Part shown: in pieces, positions 46,210 through 55,515 of the stretch
Position numbering within the stretch: position 1 is the stretch's first letter
Layout of the letters: each line of letters starts with the position of its first letter
NCBI GenBank assembly: GCA_016190665.1
Contig: JACPQD010000012.1
Location: 1-64,000 of the forward strand
Source: Chloroflexota bacterium
Lineage (GTDB): Bacteria > Chloroflexota > Dehalococcoidia > JACPQD01
Length of the DNA: 64,000 bases
Reading direction: 5' to 3'
Translations under genes and position numbers: made by a program
Notes under the pieces: model-generated
What the model was told of the DNA's origin: nothing
The model's input: only the letters and a program-made list of their open reading frames with translations
The model's database searches: none

Positions 46210-47745
46210 GGAGAACCGGCCGGATAGGCCGCCACCCTAGGGTCCGTGAGCAGCAGGCCGTGAGCTAACCGTTGATATGGTAACGACCAAGGTGGGAGGT
46301 CCGTTGACGGCTCCACCGCCCATGAGAAGTATGGAATGCCCGGGATGGGCGCGTGCGTTGTGACGGCGAAATCCAGTGGGTTATCGAAGCTCGCCATGTT
46401 CACCGCAAGGCCCCGCATCGCCAGGCGACCGGGCAGATCCGCATAACGGTCGTCTAATGGCCGGAATTCGGGGTCCACGATGCGCTGTCCTCCCACCACC
46501 TCTACATCCACGGGGTCCAGCGGCGCATCAATGGCGTACCCACCTCTCACCTGCGTATTGGCGCTCAACCTCCCCTCGGCCACCTGGGCCAGGTATTCCG
46601 TCACCAACGCCCCCCCTTTGCTGTGCCCTACGAGGGTGATGTCGGTCTGTCCGGCAATCTGCCTCGCGAGATCCCCAGCCGCCTCAGCCACTGCTCGGGT
46701 GAAAGATGGCGCCGGCGAGATAGAGCCTTCGGTCCAGTCGAAGAAGCCGTATGCGCCCGGCTGCAGGCCCATCTGCCCGATGAGGAAACCCCACGTCCCC
46801 ATATTCTCCGCTGGGTCGTTCCCCTCAACCCCGAAGCCGCCGACGAACAGGACAAAGTTCCCACTCGGATCGATGTACTTCAGTGGGTTGTTCAGGGTAT
46901 AACTGTAACGGTTCAGGCTCTGCGGGTTCCCCGGCTGCGGCACGATTGCGTCCGCCTGGATAAACCTCCCCATGTGGGAATCATAGTACCGGGCCCCGTA
47001 GGAGTAAAGCCCGGTGCTTGCATCCAGCGTCTGGCCGGTGAACTTCTTGTCGATGGGAATCGTCCCGCTTTCCAGCCTCGTCTCGCCGAAGCACTGGTAC
47101 AGCACGTTTCCTACCCAGGCGCCCGAAGCATCGCTGACGCTGTTGGTGCCGCCCAGGTGATCGGTGTGGACGTAATACAGGGTAGCGCCCTTCCGCATGG
47201 CGATGAGCCGTCGGAAGGGCCCAAGCTGAGCATAATAGTACGACCTCGGCGGTGTCTTGCCCGTTGCCCACGTTGCGCTCGTAATGGGGACCGACGTAGT
47301 GGATGGTGCCATAGCTATCCACGCGCTTTACGCGCTTCCCGTCGCCGTCGCAGGCGAAACGGGCGACGTACTGCGTGCCCCCGGAATCGGTCGACGCCTT
47401 CACCAGCCGGTTCTCCGCGTCGTACTTGAAGTACATTGGCCCTGCGCCAACGTTTCTCGTGGTCATGTTTCCGTTGGCGTCGTAGGCAAAGGTGCCTCCC
47501 AGGGACAGGGTGATCACGGCATGTTTCTTGGTTGGTCGTACGTGTAGGCGCCTCCCGTCAGGCTGCTGGTGATGTTGCCGATCTGGTTGTAGGCGAAGGT
47601 CTCCTGGACGGCGCCGAGCGTCCGACGCGTAAGCAGCCGGTCGAGGTCGTCGTAGGCGTAGTCATGGATGCCGCCCGCCCCGTCGTCGAACCGGGTGATG
47701 TTGCCCCCCCCTGACTCGGCGCAGCCGAAGCCAAATTGCCGTAAA
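46206..47745 (-). pseudogene. RHS-repeat C-terminal fragment with lipase-like tip, frameshifted
   Basis: Read across frames this is the C-terminal end of an RHS protein: N-I-T-R-F-D-D, L-D-R-L-L-T-R-R, F-A-Y-D-A-N-G-N-M-T, Y-D-A-E-N-R-L-V-K, H-T-D-H-L-G and the core end F-T-G-Q-T-L-D-A-S-T-G-L-Y-S-Y-G-A-R-Y-Y-D. A ~190-residue tip follows with an alpha/beta-hydrolase elbow V-G-H-S-K-G-G. The frame must shift three times: in the C8 run at 47704-47711, near 47525 and near 47239. The N-terminal bulk and any secretion signal are missing; similarity ends at about 47745 in A/T-rich repeat sequence. From about 47312 to 46206 one frame is intact and could be translated. Confidence 0.75.
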
Positions 47746-47848
47746 CGACCAGTGATTCTTGATTGCTGATTGCTGATTTTTGACTGATTGGCGGTCCCAA
47801 ATCACAAATCAAAAATGCAAAATCAGAAATCCGTGATGGTCCTTTGTG
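47746..47848. repeat. A/T-rich intergenic repeat
   Basis: Overlapping short repeats such as TTGATTGCTGATTGCTGATT and ATCACAAATCAAAAATGCAA mark the point where RHS similarity is lost. This is probably a recombination scar. Confidence 0.45.
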
Positions 47849-48295
47849 CTATGCCAACTCCACGCGTTCCAAAGCCGTCATCACTGCATCCCAGGCGCTC
47901 GTGGCGGCAGCCAGTTCGCTGCTGCTCAGCAGATCGGCAGGGTGTGGCGCCGTAGGGATCGCTGGCGCCGAAGACGCCAGAAATCGGTCGGGCACCGTCT
48001 TTATCACCTCGGTCCCAGCCTTCACGCGATATGTCGCTTGAACGAGGGTCTTGCCCGAAGGGTCTTTGGTGATGATGATCTGAGTGGGCTGCACGCTGTC
48101 CAGACTAATGGTCCTGGCCACTTGTCGCCTCCATTTGCTGACAACGTGAAGGTTGTCGAAGTCGCCATCCACCGCCGAGGCCTCCTTAGCCGTGCCGTGG
48201 AGGCCGATCGCCGCCGCCACTGCCGCCACCGGCCCCAGCGTAAGGACTTTCCTCAGGAGCTCACGCCTGGAATCGCCTTTCTGCTCTTCACCCAA
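47849..48295 (-). CDS. Tat-signal exported protein of unknown function
   Basis: 148 residues. Twin-arginine signal S-R-R-E-L-L-R-K-V-L-T-L-G-P-V followed by an Ala-rich hydrophobic stretch to about residue 38. The mature ~110 residues include I-I-I-T-K-D-P-S-G-K-T-L-V and match no family I know. TTG start at 48295 with GGAGG 9 nt upstream. A GTAAC-AGTTTC-GTAAC site lies about 300 bp upstream on the same strand. Confidence 0.65.
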   Translation of the reverse strand: MGEEQKGDSRRELLRKVLTLGPVAAVAAAIGLHGTAKEASAVDGDFDNLHVVSKWRRQVARTISLDSVQPTQIIITKDPSGKTLVQATYRVKAGTEVIKTVPDRFLASSAPAIPTAPHPADLLSSSELAAATSAWDAVMTALERVELA

Positions 48296-48953
48296 CTTTC
48301 GGTCCCTCCTTTCGAACGCAGAATTCCGGGCTCAAGCGCCTCTCTGCATGCTTCTGAGCCAGCCCGCGGCCGCCTTACCGATGGATGTGGCCACTTGTGC
48401 CCGGAGGTGACGACATCCCAACGTGCAATTCGCGTCTCGAACTGCGAGTCTCATAAACGGCATGGCGCCATACAGCATGTATCGTCTTCTGACAGATTGG
48501 TTGCCGTCATCACATAGCCACGCCTTTGCCATACCTATGTAATGAGCATACACCCAGACGTGTGTTGTAGTTATCAAAAATAGGGCGCTGAAAAGTTACG
48601 AAACTGTTACATTGTGCTGATCGTGTGGTTTTCGCCTTCTCTCACTCCGGTGGTTGTCTACCGGCCCGCGAGAGCGCCGCGACCGTCACGACGCCGCTCT
48701 CACTGAGTGAGCATCCGGTGGAGCGCTCGACTGCATTTGCAGGCATGATCGCCAGCTAGAAAACCGCCACTGGACTATGAGGAGTAAATGCCTCCAAGCA
48801 TACTACGCGTGCATGGTGTCATATCGGTAATCTGAATATAAAGATGAGGGATGAGGGAGAAGGGAGTACGGAGTAGGGAGTAGGGTGGGCCTCCCCCCTC
48901 CCGCTTTTTCCTTCCTCCCTTCTCCTTTCTCCTTCGCTTTTCCCTCCCCTTTC
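48296..48953. other. long gap upstream of amt1
   Basis: No convincing gene. It holds the minus-strand GTAAC pair (48595-48610) and a purine-rich block (about 48842-48895, GAGGGAGAAGGGAG type) facing its pyrimidine-rich partner (about 48892-48952). Together they form a long imperfect hairpin inserted next to the amt1 promoter. A short minus-strand frame at 48332-48577 has no ribosome site or family resemblance. Confidence 0.45.
48595..48610 (-). promoter_or_regulatory. GTAAC-n6-GTAAC site, minus orientation
   Basis: On the minus strand GTAAC (48606-48610), six bases, GTAAC (48595-48599), again 11 bp apart. It points toward the Tat-signal gene. No convincing -10 sits at the spacing seen in the amt promoters. 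Confidence 0.4.
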
Positions 48954-49007
48954 GTAACATGACCGTAATCTGGATATAATCTGGCCGAAACAATCCCGCT
49001 TTATTAT
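48954..49007 (+). promoter_or_regulatory. GlnR-like box array and -10 of amt1
   Basis: Boxes start at 48954 (GTAAC), 48965 (GTAAT), 48976 (ATAAT) and 48987 (GAAAC), an exact 11-bp period. TATTAT at 49002 begins 15 bp after the start of the last box. The pattern matches the actinobacterial GlnR operator layout GTnAC-n6-GAAAC. Near-duplicate sequence GTAATCTGAATATAA also occurs at 48827-48841. Confidence 0.75.
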
Positions 49008-49048
49008 GTTCCTCAGGCGCGAGAAACATAGGAAAGGGGGATTTTCAA

Positions 49049-50281
49049 TTGAACGCCGCTGATACTGGTTGGCTGTTGTTGTCATCAGCCCTGGTAATGC
49101 TGATGACGCCGGGGCTGGCGCTCTTCTATGGGGGGATGGTGAGGCGCAAGAACGTGCTCTCCACCATAATGATGAGCTTCGTTCTCCTCGGTGTGGTCAG
49201 CGTTTTGTGGGTCCTTTACGGGTACAGCCTCGGCTTCGGCCCCGACCTGGGAGGAGTGATCGGGAATCTGGACTGGATAGGACTGCGAGGCGTAGGCCAG
49301 GAGCCTTCCGCCACTTACGCAACGACCGTTCCCCATCTGGCTTTCATGATCTTCCAGGCGATGTTCGCCATCATAACCGTCGCCCTTTGGACGGGAGGCG
49401 TAGTGGAACGCATGAAGTTCGGGGCATTCCTGTTGCTGGCCGTCCTGTGGTTCACCGTCGTGTACGCCCCGGTGGCCCACTGGGTTTGGGGCAGCGATGG
49501 CTGGTTGGCCAAGCTGGGGGCGCTTGATTTCGCGGGTGGCACCGTCGTCCACGTGAATGCCGGCGTCTCCGCTCTGGCCCTGGCGTTCCTGCTGGGACCG
49601 CGCAAGGGCTACAGGGACGGCGAGCCCATGGAGCCCCATAGCATTCCCATGGTCGTTTTGGGCGCTGGCCTCCTGTGGTTTGGCTGGTTTGGCTTCAACG
49701 CGGGAAGCGCTCTGACCTCAGGCGGCCTGGCTGCGAGCGCCTTCGTAGCCACCAACACGGCTGCCGCGGCCGCTGGCCTCACCTGGATGTTCCTGGCCTG
49801 GCTTTACCGGCGCCCCTCCGCCCTTGGAGTTGCCACAGGCGCCGTCGTGGGCCTGGTGGCGATCACCCCGGCCGCCGGCTTCGTGGACCCCATAGCTGGT
49901 ATCCCGATAGGCGCCGTGGCGGCCATACTCTCTTATTACGCGATGCTGCTGCGGTCCCGGGGCAAGCGCGTTGACGAGTCCCTGGACGTTTGGGCCTGCC
50001 ACGGAGTGGGCGGCTTTTGGGGCGCTCTGGCGACGGGCATCTTCGCCACTGCTGCCGTTAACTCGGCCGGCGCCGACGGTCTACTGCTCGGCAATGCCGT
50101 GCAGTTCGGCAAGCAGCTTATCGCCGTCCTGGCTGTGGCCGGCTATGCTTTCGTGACTACCTGGGTCCTGGGAAAGATAGTGGACGTTGTCGTCGGGCTG
50201 AGAGTCAAAGAGGACGAGGAGGTAGTGGGCCTGGACATCTCTCAACACGGTGAGAGAGCGTTCGGAGGCATACTATCATAA
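49049..50281 (+). CDS. amt: ammonium transporter 1
   Basis: 410 residues, eleven membrane helices expected. Amt signatures: [24 protein letters not shown] (first pore His), [11 protein letters not shown] and C-H-G-V-G-G-F-W-G (second pore His). Imports ammonium across the inner membrane, normally gated by a PII protein, here GlnK at 51920. TTG start at 49049 with AAGGGGG upstream. A tandem paralogue follows, and both have the same GTAAC array upstream. Confidence 0.95.
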   Translation: MNAADTGWLLLSSALVMLMTPGLALFYGGMVRRKNVLSTIMMSFVLLGVVSVLWVLYGYSLGFGPDLGGVIGNLDWIGLRGVGQEPSATYATTVPHLAFMIFQAMFAIITVALWTGGVVERMKFGAFLLLAVLWFTVVYAPVAHWVWGSDGWLAKLGALDFAGGTVVHVNAGVSALALAFLLGPRKGYRDGEPMEPHSIPMVVLGAGLLWFGWFGFNAGSALTSGGLAASAFVATNTAAAAAGLTWMFLAWLYRRPSALGVATGAVVGLVAITPAAGFVDPIAGIPIGAVAAILSYYAMLLRSRGKRVDESLDVWACHGVGGFWGALATGIFATAAVNSAGADGLLLGNAVQFGKQLIAVLAVAGYAFVTTWVLGKIVDVVVGLRVKEDEEVVGLDISQHGERAFGGILS

Positions 50282-50321
50282 AGGGGGCAAGACTATAGGA
50301 ATTCGGGATCAGCCGTGTCGT

Positions 50322-50375
50322 GTAACACAAACGTAATATAGTTGTAACAAGGCCGAAACAATCCTCCTCTAGCAT
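50322..50375 (+). promoter_or_regulatory. GlnR-like box array and -10 of amt2
   Basis: Boxes start at 50322 (GTAAC), 50333 (GTAAT), 50344 (GTAAC) and 50355 (GAAAC), an 11-bp period. TAGCAT begins at 50370, 15 bp after the start of the last box. The sequence GGCCGAAACAATCC is identical in amt1, while the flanks differ, so the boxes are conserved beyond the background. Confidence 0.8.
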
Positions 50376-50440
50376 AGTTAGCATGTTTTGCGCGTATGCT
50401 CAGGACATAGGTTGGTGTATGCAAAAAAGAGGGGGATTGG

Positions 50441-51673
50441 ATGAATGGCGCCGATACGGTTTGGATCCTGATTTCGTCAGCGCTGGTGATGCTCATGACG
50501 CCCGGTCTGGCCCTGTTCTACGGGGGCATGGTGAGACGCAAGAACGTCTTGTCCACTTTCATGATGAGCTTCGCCTTGCTGGGACTGGTCAGTGTTCTCT
50601 GGGTGGTCTACGGCTACAGCCTTGGGTTCGGGCCGGATGTCGGGGGGATCGTCGGGGGCCTGGACTGGTTAGGGCTCAAGGGCGTGGGACAGGGACCTTC
50701 TGATGTGTATGCCACCACTGTCCCTCATCTGGCCTTTATGGCGTTCCAAGCCATGTTCGCCATCATCACGGTGGCGCTGTGGACGGGGGGTGTGGTGGAG
50801 CGCATGAAGTTCGGCGCCTTCATCGTTCTTGCCGTGCTCTGGTTCACTGTGGTATACGCGCCAGTGACGCACTGGGTGTGGGGGAACGGTGGTTGGCTGG
50901 CCGGACTCGGGGTTTTGGATTTCGCCGGTGGGATCGTCGTCCACGTAAACGCGGGTATGTCGGCGCTGGCCCTGGCAATCCTTCTGGGCCCGCGCAAAGG
51001 ATTCAGGGATGGGGAGCCCATGGAGCCTCACAGCATTCCGATGGTGCTGCTGGGCGCGGGCTTGCTCTGGTTTGGATGGTTCGGCTTCAATGCCGGGAGC
51101 GCCCTTAAAGGGGATGGGCTGGCGGCCAGCGCCTTCGTGGCCACCAATACTTCTGGGGCGGCGGCAGGGCTAACCTGGATGTTTCTCGGCTGGCTTTATC
51201 GGCGTCCGTCGGCGCTTGGCGTCGCCACCGGAGCGGTGGTGGGGCTGGCGGCCGTGACGCCGGCTGCTGGTTTCGTCGATCCCATCGCTGGCATCCCTAT
51301 AGGTGTCGTCGCGGCGATCCTTTCCTACTACGCCATGCTGGTGAGGACACGGGGACGCCTCGTCGACGAGTCCCTGGACGTGTGGGCGTGCCACGGTGTA
51401 GGCGGAATATGGGGGACCCTGGCTGTCGGCCTCTTCGCGACTGCCGCCGTTAACTCGGCTGGCGCCGATGGGGTGTTGCTGGGGAACGGCGCGCAACTTG
51501 TGAAGCAGTTCGTCGGAGTTGTGGCGGTCAGCGCCTATGCCTTCGGGGCGACCTGGGTGCTCGGCAAAGTGGTGGACATAGTGGTCGGACTGAGAGTCAA
51601 GGGCGACGAAGAGACGGTGGGGCTCGACATATCTCAGCACGGCGAGCGCGCTTTCGGGGGCAGCGTGCTTTAA
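50441..51673 (+). CDS. amt: ammonium transporter 2
   Basis: 410 residues, same length as amt1 and nearly the same sequence over most of the protein, including both pore histidines (D-F-A-G-G-I-V-V-H and C-H-G-V-G-G-I-W-G). Differences cluster at hydrophobic positions. The ATG at 50441 lies behind a GGGGGA site. Own promoter array, so it can be expressed independently of amt1. The duplication predates much synonymous drift. Confidence 0.95.
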   Translation: MNGADTVWILISSALVMLMTPGLALFYGGMVRRKNVLSTFMMSFALLGLVSVLWVVYGYSLGFGPDVGGIVGGLDWLGLKGVGQGPSDVYATTVPHLAFMAFQAMFAIITVALWTGGVVERMKFGAFIVLAVLWFTVVYAPVTHWVWGNGGWLAGLGVLDFAGGIVVHVNAGMSALALAILLGPRKGFRDGEPMEPHSIPMVLLGAGLLWFGWFGFNAGSALKGDGLAASAFVATNTSGAAAGLTWMFLGWLYRRPSALGVATGAVVGLAAVTPAAGFVDPIAGIPIGVVAAILSYYAMLVRTRGRLVDESLDVWACHGVGGIWGTLAVGLFATAAVNSAGADGVLLGNGAQLVKQFVGVVAVSAYAFGATWVLGKVVDIVVGLRVKGDEETVGLDISQHGERAFGGSVL

Positions 51674-51781
51674 GACCTTACGAGTGAAGTTGCGCGCAAG
51701 ACATGCATATATTTGATGTCTCCTCTTTTGGAGAGGGGGGATTCTCGGCCCCTGGAAGAATTTCCTTCGATTCCCGATTTT

Positions 51782-51838
51782 GTAACATATTTGTAACATC
51801 AATATGGTAGTCTATTGAAATTGATTGCCGGTTATAAT
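51782..51838 (+). promoter_or_regulatory. GTAAC pair and -10 of glnK-glnA
   Basis: GTAAC at 51782 and 51793, 11 bp apart. Boxes 3 and 4 are not recognisable. TATAAT lies at 51833-51838, 51 bp from box 1 rather than 48. An inverted GGAA-n4-TTCC lies just upstream (51754-51765). Confidence 0.6.
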
Positions 51839-51919
51839 GGATTCAGGATGCTGTGCAGCCTGATGGCAGAGGACCGATAGGACCCAATAGCGGACGAGGG
51901 CTGCGGAGGCGAATTTTCA

Positions 51920-52258
51920 ATGAAGAAGCTGGAAGCGATTATCAGGCCGGAAAGACTGGATCGGGTGAGAGCCGCTCTGGCCGAGATGGGCGTCTTCGGA
52001 ATGACGGTGACCGACGCGGTTGGCCGCGGGCGTGAGGCGGGCATTACTTTGCAGTGGCGGGCAGGCGACTACAAAGTGGAGCTGCTGCCCAAGGTGAAGA
52101 TTGAGGTTGTGGTCCTCGAAGAGGACGTCGGCAAGGCAGTGAACGCTATCGTGAGAGGCGCCAGAACGGGTGAGAGGGGTGATGGCAAGGTATTCATCCT
52201 TCCCGTTGAAGATGCCATCCGGGTTAGAACTGGCGAGGATGGCGATAACGCCATTTAA
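51920..52258 (+). CDS. glnK: nitrogen regulatory PII protein
   Basis: 112 residues. M-K-K-L-E-A-I-I-R-P-E-R-L, T-loop with Tyr51 in R-A-G-D-Y-K-V-E-L-L-P-K, and the C-terminal nucleotide-binding G-D-G-K-V-F-I-L-P-V-E-D-A-I-R-V-R-T-G-E. Senses ATP/ADP and 2-oxoglutarate and typically blocks Amt when nitrogen is ample. Tyr51 could be modified, but no modifying enzyme is in view. glnA follows after 35 bp. Confidence 0.95.
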   Translation: MKKLEAIIRPERLDRVRAALAEMGVFGMTVTDAVGRGREAGITLQWRAGDYKVELLPKVKIEVVVLEEDVGKAVNAIVRGARTGERGDGKVFILPVEDAIRVRTGEDGDNAI

Positions 52259-52293
52259 GTGTATACTTTAAGGAAAGGAACGGAGGGAAGAAC

Positions 52294-53637
52294 GTGGCAA
52301 AGAGAAGCCGTGAGGAAAGCAAGCAGTACGTACTCAAGATGGCCAAGGAGCATGACGTCAAGTTTATCCGGTTATGGTTTACCGATATCCTGGGTATCTT
52401 GAAGAGCTTCGCCATCACCGTGGAGGAGCTTGAGGGTGCGCTGGAAGAGGGGATGGGTTTCGACGGCTCGTCCATCGAGGGTTTCGCCCGCATCGACGAG
52501 AGCGACATGATGGCCCTGCCCGACCCTGATACCTTCGTGCTTCTACCCTGGCGGCCGCGCGAGCACCATGCCGTCGCCAGGATGTTCTGTGATATCAAGA
52601 GGCCAGGGGGCGACCCCTTCGAGGGCGATCCCAGGTACGTCTTGAAGAAGAACTTGAAGCGGGCGGCAGACTTGGGTTACACTTATTATGTCGGCCCAGA
52701 GCTTGAGTACTTCTACTTTCAGGACTCCAAGGGAACGCAGACCCTGGACGAGGGCGGCTACTTTGATCTGACTCCGCTGGATGCGGCGACGGATTGGAGA
52801 AGAGAAACGGTCCTCACCCTGGAGGATATGGGCATTGGCGTCGAGTACTCACACCATGAGGTCGCCAGCAGCCAGCACGAAATAGACATGAGATATACCG
52901 ATGCCTTGACCATGGCCGATAATGTCATGACTTATCGCCTGGTGGTCAAGGAGATCGCGTTGAAGAATGGGGTCTATGCTACGTTCATGCCAAAGCCCGT
53001 TTTTGGCATCAACGGCAGCGGGATGCACGTGCACCAGTCGCTGTTCAGGGGCGATAAGAACGCTTTCTTCGACAAGAACGATAAATACCATCTCTCAAAA
53101 GAGGCGAAGCACTTTATCGCCGGGCTGCTGAAGCATGGCCCCGAAATCACGTCCATCACGAGCCAGTGGGTCAACTCTTACAAGAGGCTGGTTCCCGGCT
53201 ATGAAGCTCCCGTTTACCTGTCTTGGGCGCTAAGGAACCGCTCCGACTTGATCAGGGTTCCCGAGTACAAGCCGGGCAAGGAGAATGCCACCAGGATTGA
53301 ATATCGGTCTCCAGACCCGGCCTGCAATCCCTACTTCGCCTTCAGCGTGATGCTGGCCGCGGGTCTGGAGGGGATCGAAAAGCAGTATGAGGTTCCCGAG
53401 CCGGCGACCGAGAACGTGTACAAGATGACCGAAGAGGAGAGGCAGAAGCGGGGCATAGGGAGCTTGCCTGCCAGCCTATGGGAGGCGGTCCAATTGACCG
53501 CGAAAAGTGAGCTAGTTCGAAAAGCGCTCGGCGATCACGTTTTCTACAACTTCATCGAAAACAAGAAGATTGAATGGGACCAGTACCGGACTCAGGTGAC
53601 CGAATACGAGATAAAACGATACCTTCCGATCTTGTAG
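52294..53637 (+). CDS. glnA: glutamine synthetase, type I
   Basis: 447 residues, GSI-alpha size. M-G-F-D-G-S-S-I-E-G-F, E-L-E-Y-F, H-H-E-V-A-S-S-Q-H-E-I, N-G-S-G-M-H-V-H and R-S-P-D-P-A-C-N-P-Y are all present. Makes glutamine from glutamate, ammonia and ATP. The adenylylation region reads E-N-V-Y-K-M-T rather than N-L-Y-D-L-P, so control by adenylylation is unlikely. GTG start at 52294 after GGAGGG. Co-transcribed with glnK. Confidence 0.96.
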   Translation: MAKRSREESKQYVLKMAKEHDVKFIRLWFTDILGILKSFAITVEELEGALEEGMGFDGSSIEGFARIDESDMMALPDPDTFVLLPWRPREHHAVARMFCDIKRPGGDPFEGDPRYVLKKNLKRAADLGYTYYVGPELEYFYFQDSKGTQTLDEGGYFDLTPLDAATDWRRETVLTLEDMGIGVEYSHHEVASSQHEIDMRYTDALTMADNVMTYRLVVKEIALKNGVYATFMPKPVFGINGSGMHVHQSLFRGDKNAFFDKNDKYHLSKEAKHFIAGLLKHGPEITSITSQWVNSYKRLVPGYEAPVYLSWALRNRSDLIRVPEYKPGKENATRIEYRSPDPACNPYFAFSVMLAAGLEGIEKQYEVPEPATENVYKMTEEERQKRGIGSLPASLWEAVQLTAKSELVRKALGDHVFYNFIENKKIEWDQYRTQVTEYEIKRYLPIL

Positions 53638-53676
53638 GCGGGGGCCTCGCCTGACATAGTCCGGGCGAAGGCAGGC

Positions 53677-55419
53677 ATGCGCAGGCTGCGGCTCGGCATG
53701 GCTCAAATCAATACCACCGTCGGCGATTTTCAGGGCAATGTGGCCAAGATCCTGAAAGCCGCCGACGGTGCTCGTTCTCTGGGGGTCGATCTCCTGACTT
53801 TTCCGGAGCTGGCCATTTGCGGATATCCCCCCGAGGACCTCTTACTCAAACCCCAATTCATAGAGGCGAACCTTAGAGCTCTCGACGAGGTTGTAGAGGG
53901 CTCTTCCGGACTCACCGTCGCGGTCGGATTTGTCGATGCCGACAAGGACATTTACAACGCGGCGGCATTAATTCACGATGGGAAGCTGGTCAGCGTCTAC
54001 CATAAGGTGTACTTGCCTAACTACGGGGTGTTCGACGAGGACCGCTATTTCCAGTCGGGCAAGGAGTGCCCTGTTTACATAATCTGTGGCGTGGGGGTGG
54101 GCATAAACATATGTGAAGACGTCTGGTACGAGGCAGGGCCCGCCACCGTCCAGGCCTATGCCGGGGCTGAGGTGATCGTCAACATCAGCGCGTCTCCGTA
54201 TCACGCGGGCAAAGGCGATTTCATGGAGAGGATGCTCGGCACGAGGGCGGCGGACAATGTGGCCATCGTCGCCCACAACAATCTCGTGGGCGGCCAGGAC
54301 GAGTTGGTGTTCGCCGGCAATAGCATGCTCTTCGACGAAGGGGGCCGCCTGATTGCTCGGGGGAAACAGTTCGAAGAGGACCTCCTGGTGGCCGACCTCG
54401 ACGTGGAAGCTGTCTTTCGGACGCGGCTGCACGATCCCCGCTGGCGCAAGGCCAGCCTGATGGGTGATGACCAGCGGTCTTGCGCTACGAGAGTGATGGT
54501 GTCTGAGGCAGCTGTCGACGTCTTCAAGCCACCACTTCCGGAGAGGGACCTGGGCGCCCGCAACCCGGTCGGAGAGATCTACGATGCGCTTCTTCTGGGC
54601 ACCGGCGACTATCTAGGCAAGAACGGGAAGCAGAAAGTCGTCATCGGACTGTCCGGGGGCGTGGACTCGAGCCTGGTGGCGGTGATCGCCGTAGACGCCC
54701 TCGGCGCTTCGAATGTGATCGGCGTTTCCATGCCCTCGAGGTATTCCTCTCCAGGCAGCATTTCCGATGCGGAGGCATTGGCGGCCAACCTGGGCATCAG
54801 GCTGATAAGGATCCCTATCGAGCCCGCCTTCGAAGCCTATTTACAGATGCTGGCGGAGCCGTTCGAAGGCGCCTCCCCTAACGTGGCCGAGGAGAATATC
54901 CAGGCCCGCATACGGGGTAACCTGCTGATGGCGCTCTCCAACAAGTTTGGCTGGCTCGTCCTCACGACCGGCAACAAGAGCGAGTACGCCACCGGTTACA
55001 CGACTCTCTACGGGGATATGGCAGGCGGGTTTGCCGTAATCAAGGATGTGCCAAAAACGCTGGTATACAGGCTTGCCCGGTATCGGAACTCACTGGCCGG
55101 GAAGGACGTGATACCCGCGTCTGTGCTGGAGAAGCCGCCTTCGGCGGAGTTGAGGCCGGAGCAGAAAGATACGGACAGCCTGCCGCCCTACGAAACTCTG
55201 GATACGGTCCTGACGGCCTACGTTGAGCAAGATAAGAGCATCGAGCAGATCATGGCGATGGGGATCGACGAAAGGGTGGTCCAGCAGGCGGCCCGGCTGG
55301 TGGATTTCAGCGAATACAAGCGGCGCCAGGCGCCGCCCGGCGTGAAGATAACTCCGCGGGCCTTTGGAAGGGATAGAAGGCTGCCCATCACAAATTGGTT
55401 TAGAGAATCGACAACCTGA
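53677..55419 (+). CDS. nadE: glutamine-dependent NAD+ synthetase
   Basis: 580 residues. N-terminal nitrilase-type glutaminase with the triad Glu (F-P-E-L), Lys (Y-H-K-V-Y-L-P-N-Y) and Cys (N-I-C-E-D-V-W); C-terminal synthetase with S-G-G-V-D-S-S, T-G-N-K-S-E and D-V-P-K-T-L-V-Y. Converts deamido-NAD to NAD using glutamine. It follows glnA by 39 bp, placing a glutamine consumer in the nitrogen operon. ATG at 53677; other in-frame starts within 20 residues are possible. Confidence 0.94.
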   Translation: MRRLRLGMAQINTTVGDFQGNVAKILKAADGARSLGVDLLTFPELAICGYPPEDLLLKPQFIEANLRALDEVVEGSSGLTVAVGFVDADKDIYNAAALIHDGKLVSVYHKVYLPNYGVFDEDRYFQSGKECPVYIICGVGVGINICEDVWYEAGPATVQAYAGAEVIVNISASPYHAGKGDFMERMLGTRAADNVAIVAHNNLVGGQDELVFAGNSMLFDEGGRLIARGKQFEEDLLVADLDVEAVFRTRLHDPRWRKASLMGDDQRSCATRVMVSEAAVDVFKPPLPERDLGARNPVGEIYDALLLGTGDYLGKNGKQKVVIGLSGGVDSSLVAVIAVDALGASNVIGVSMPSRYSSPGSISDAEALAANLGIRLIRIPIEPAFEAYLQMLAEPFEGASPNVAEENIQARIRGNLLMALSNKFGWLVLTTGNKSEYATGYTTLYGDMAGGFAVIKDVPKTLVYRLARYRNSLAGKDVIPASVLEKPPSAELRPEQKDTDSLPPYETLDTVLTAYVEQDKSIEQIMAMGIDERVVQQAARLVDFSEYKRRQAPPGVKITPRAFGRDRRLPITNWFRESTT

Positions 55420-55515
55420 GAGGGCAATGACCAACGCCTTGACCTGGCTATCTTGCCCACCGGCGAGGTTGATATAATGGCGGGAATTCGCCTCAAGCCG
55501 CTGAAAGAGGTGCGC

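Noticed and set aside
48332-48577. Minus-strand frame of 81 codons just after the reverse GTAAC pair
   Set aside because: TTG start without a ribosome site, no hydrophobic or family pattern, irregular composition; position relative to the boxes alone is not enough.
51754-51765. NrpR operator GGAA-n4-TTCC before glnK
   Set aside because: The spacer differs from the n6 form described in methanogens and the short pattern is expected by chance; kept only as a hint.
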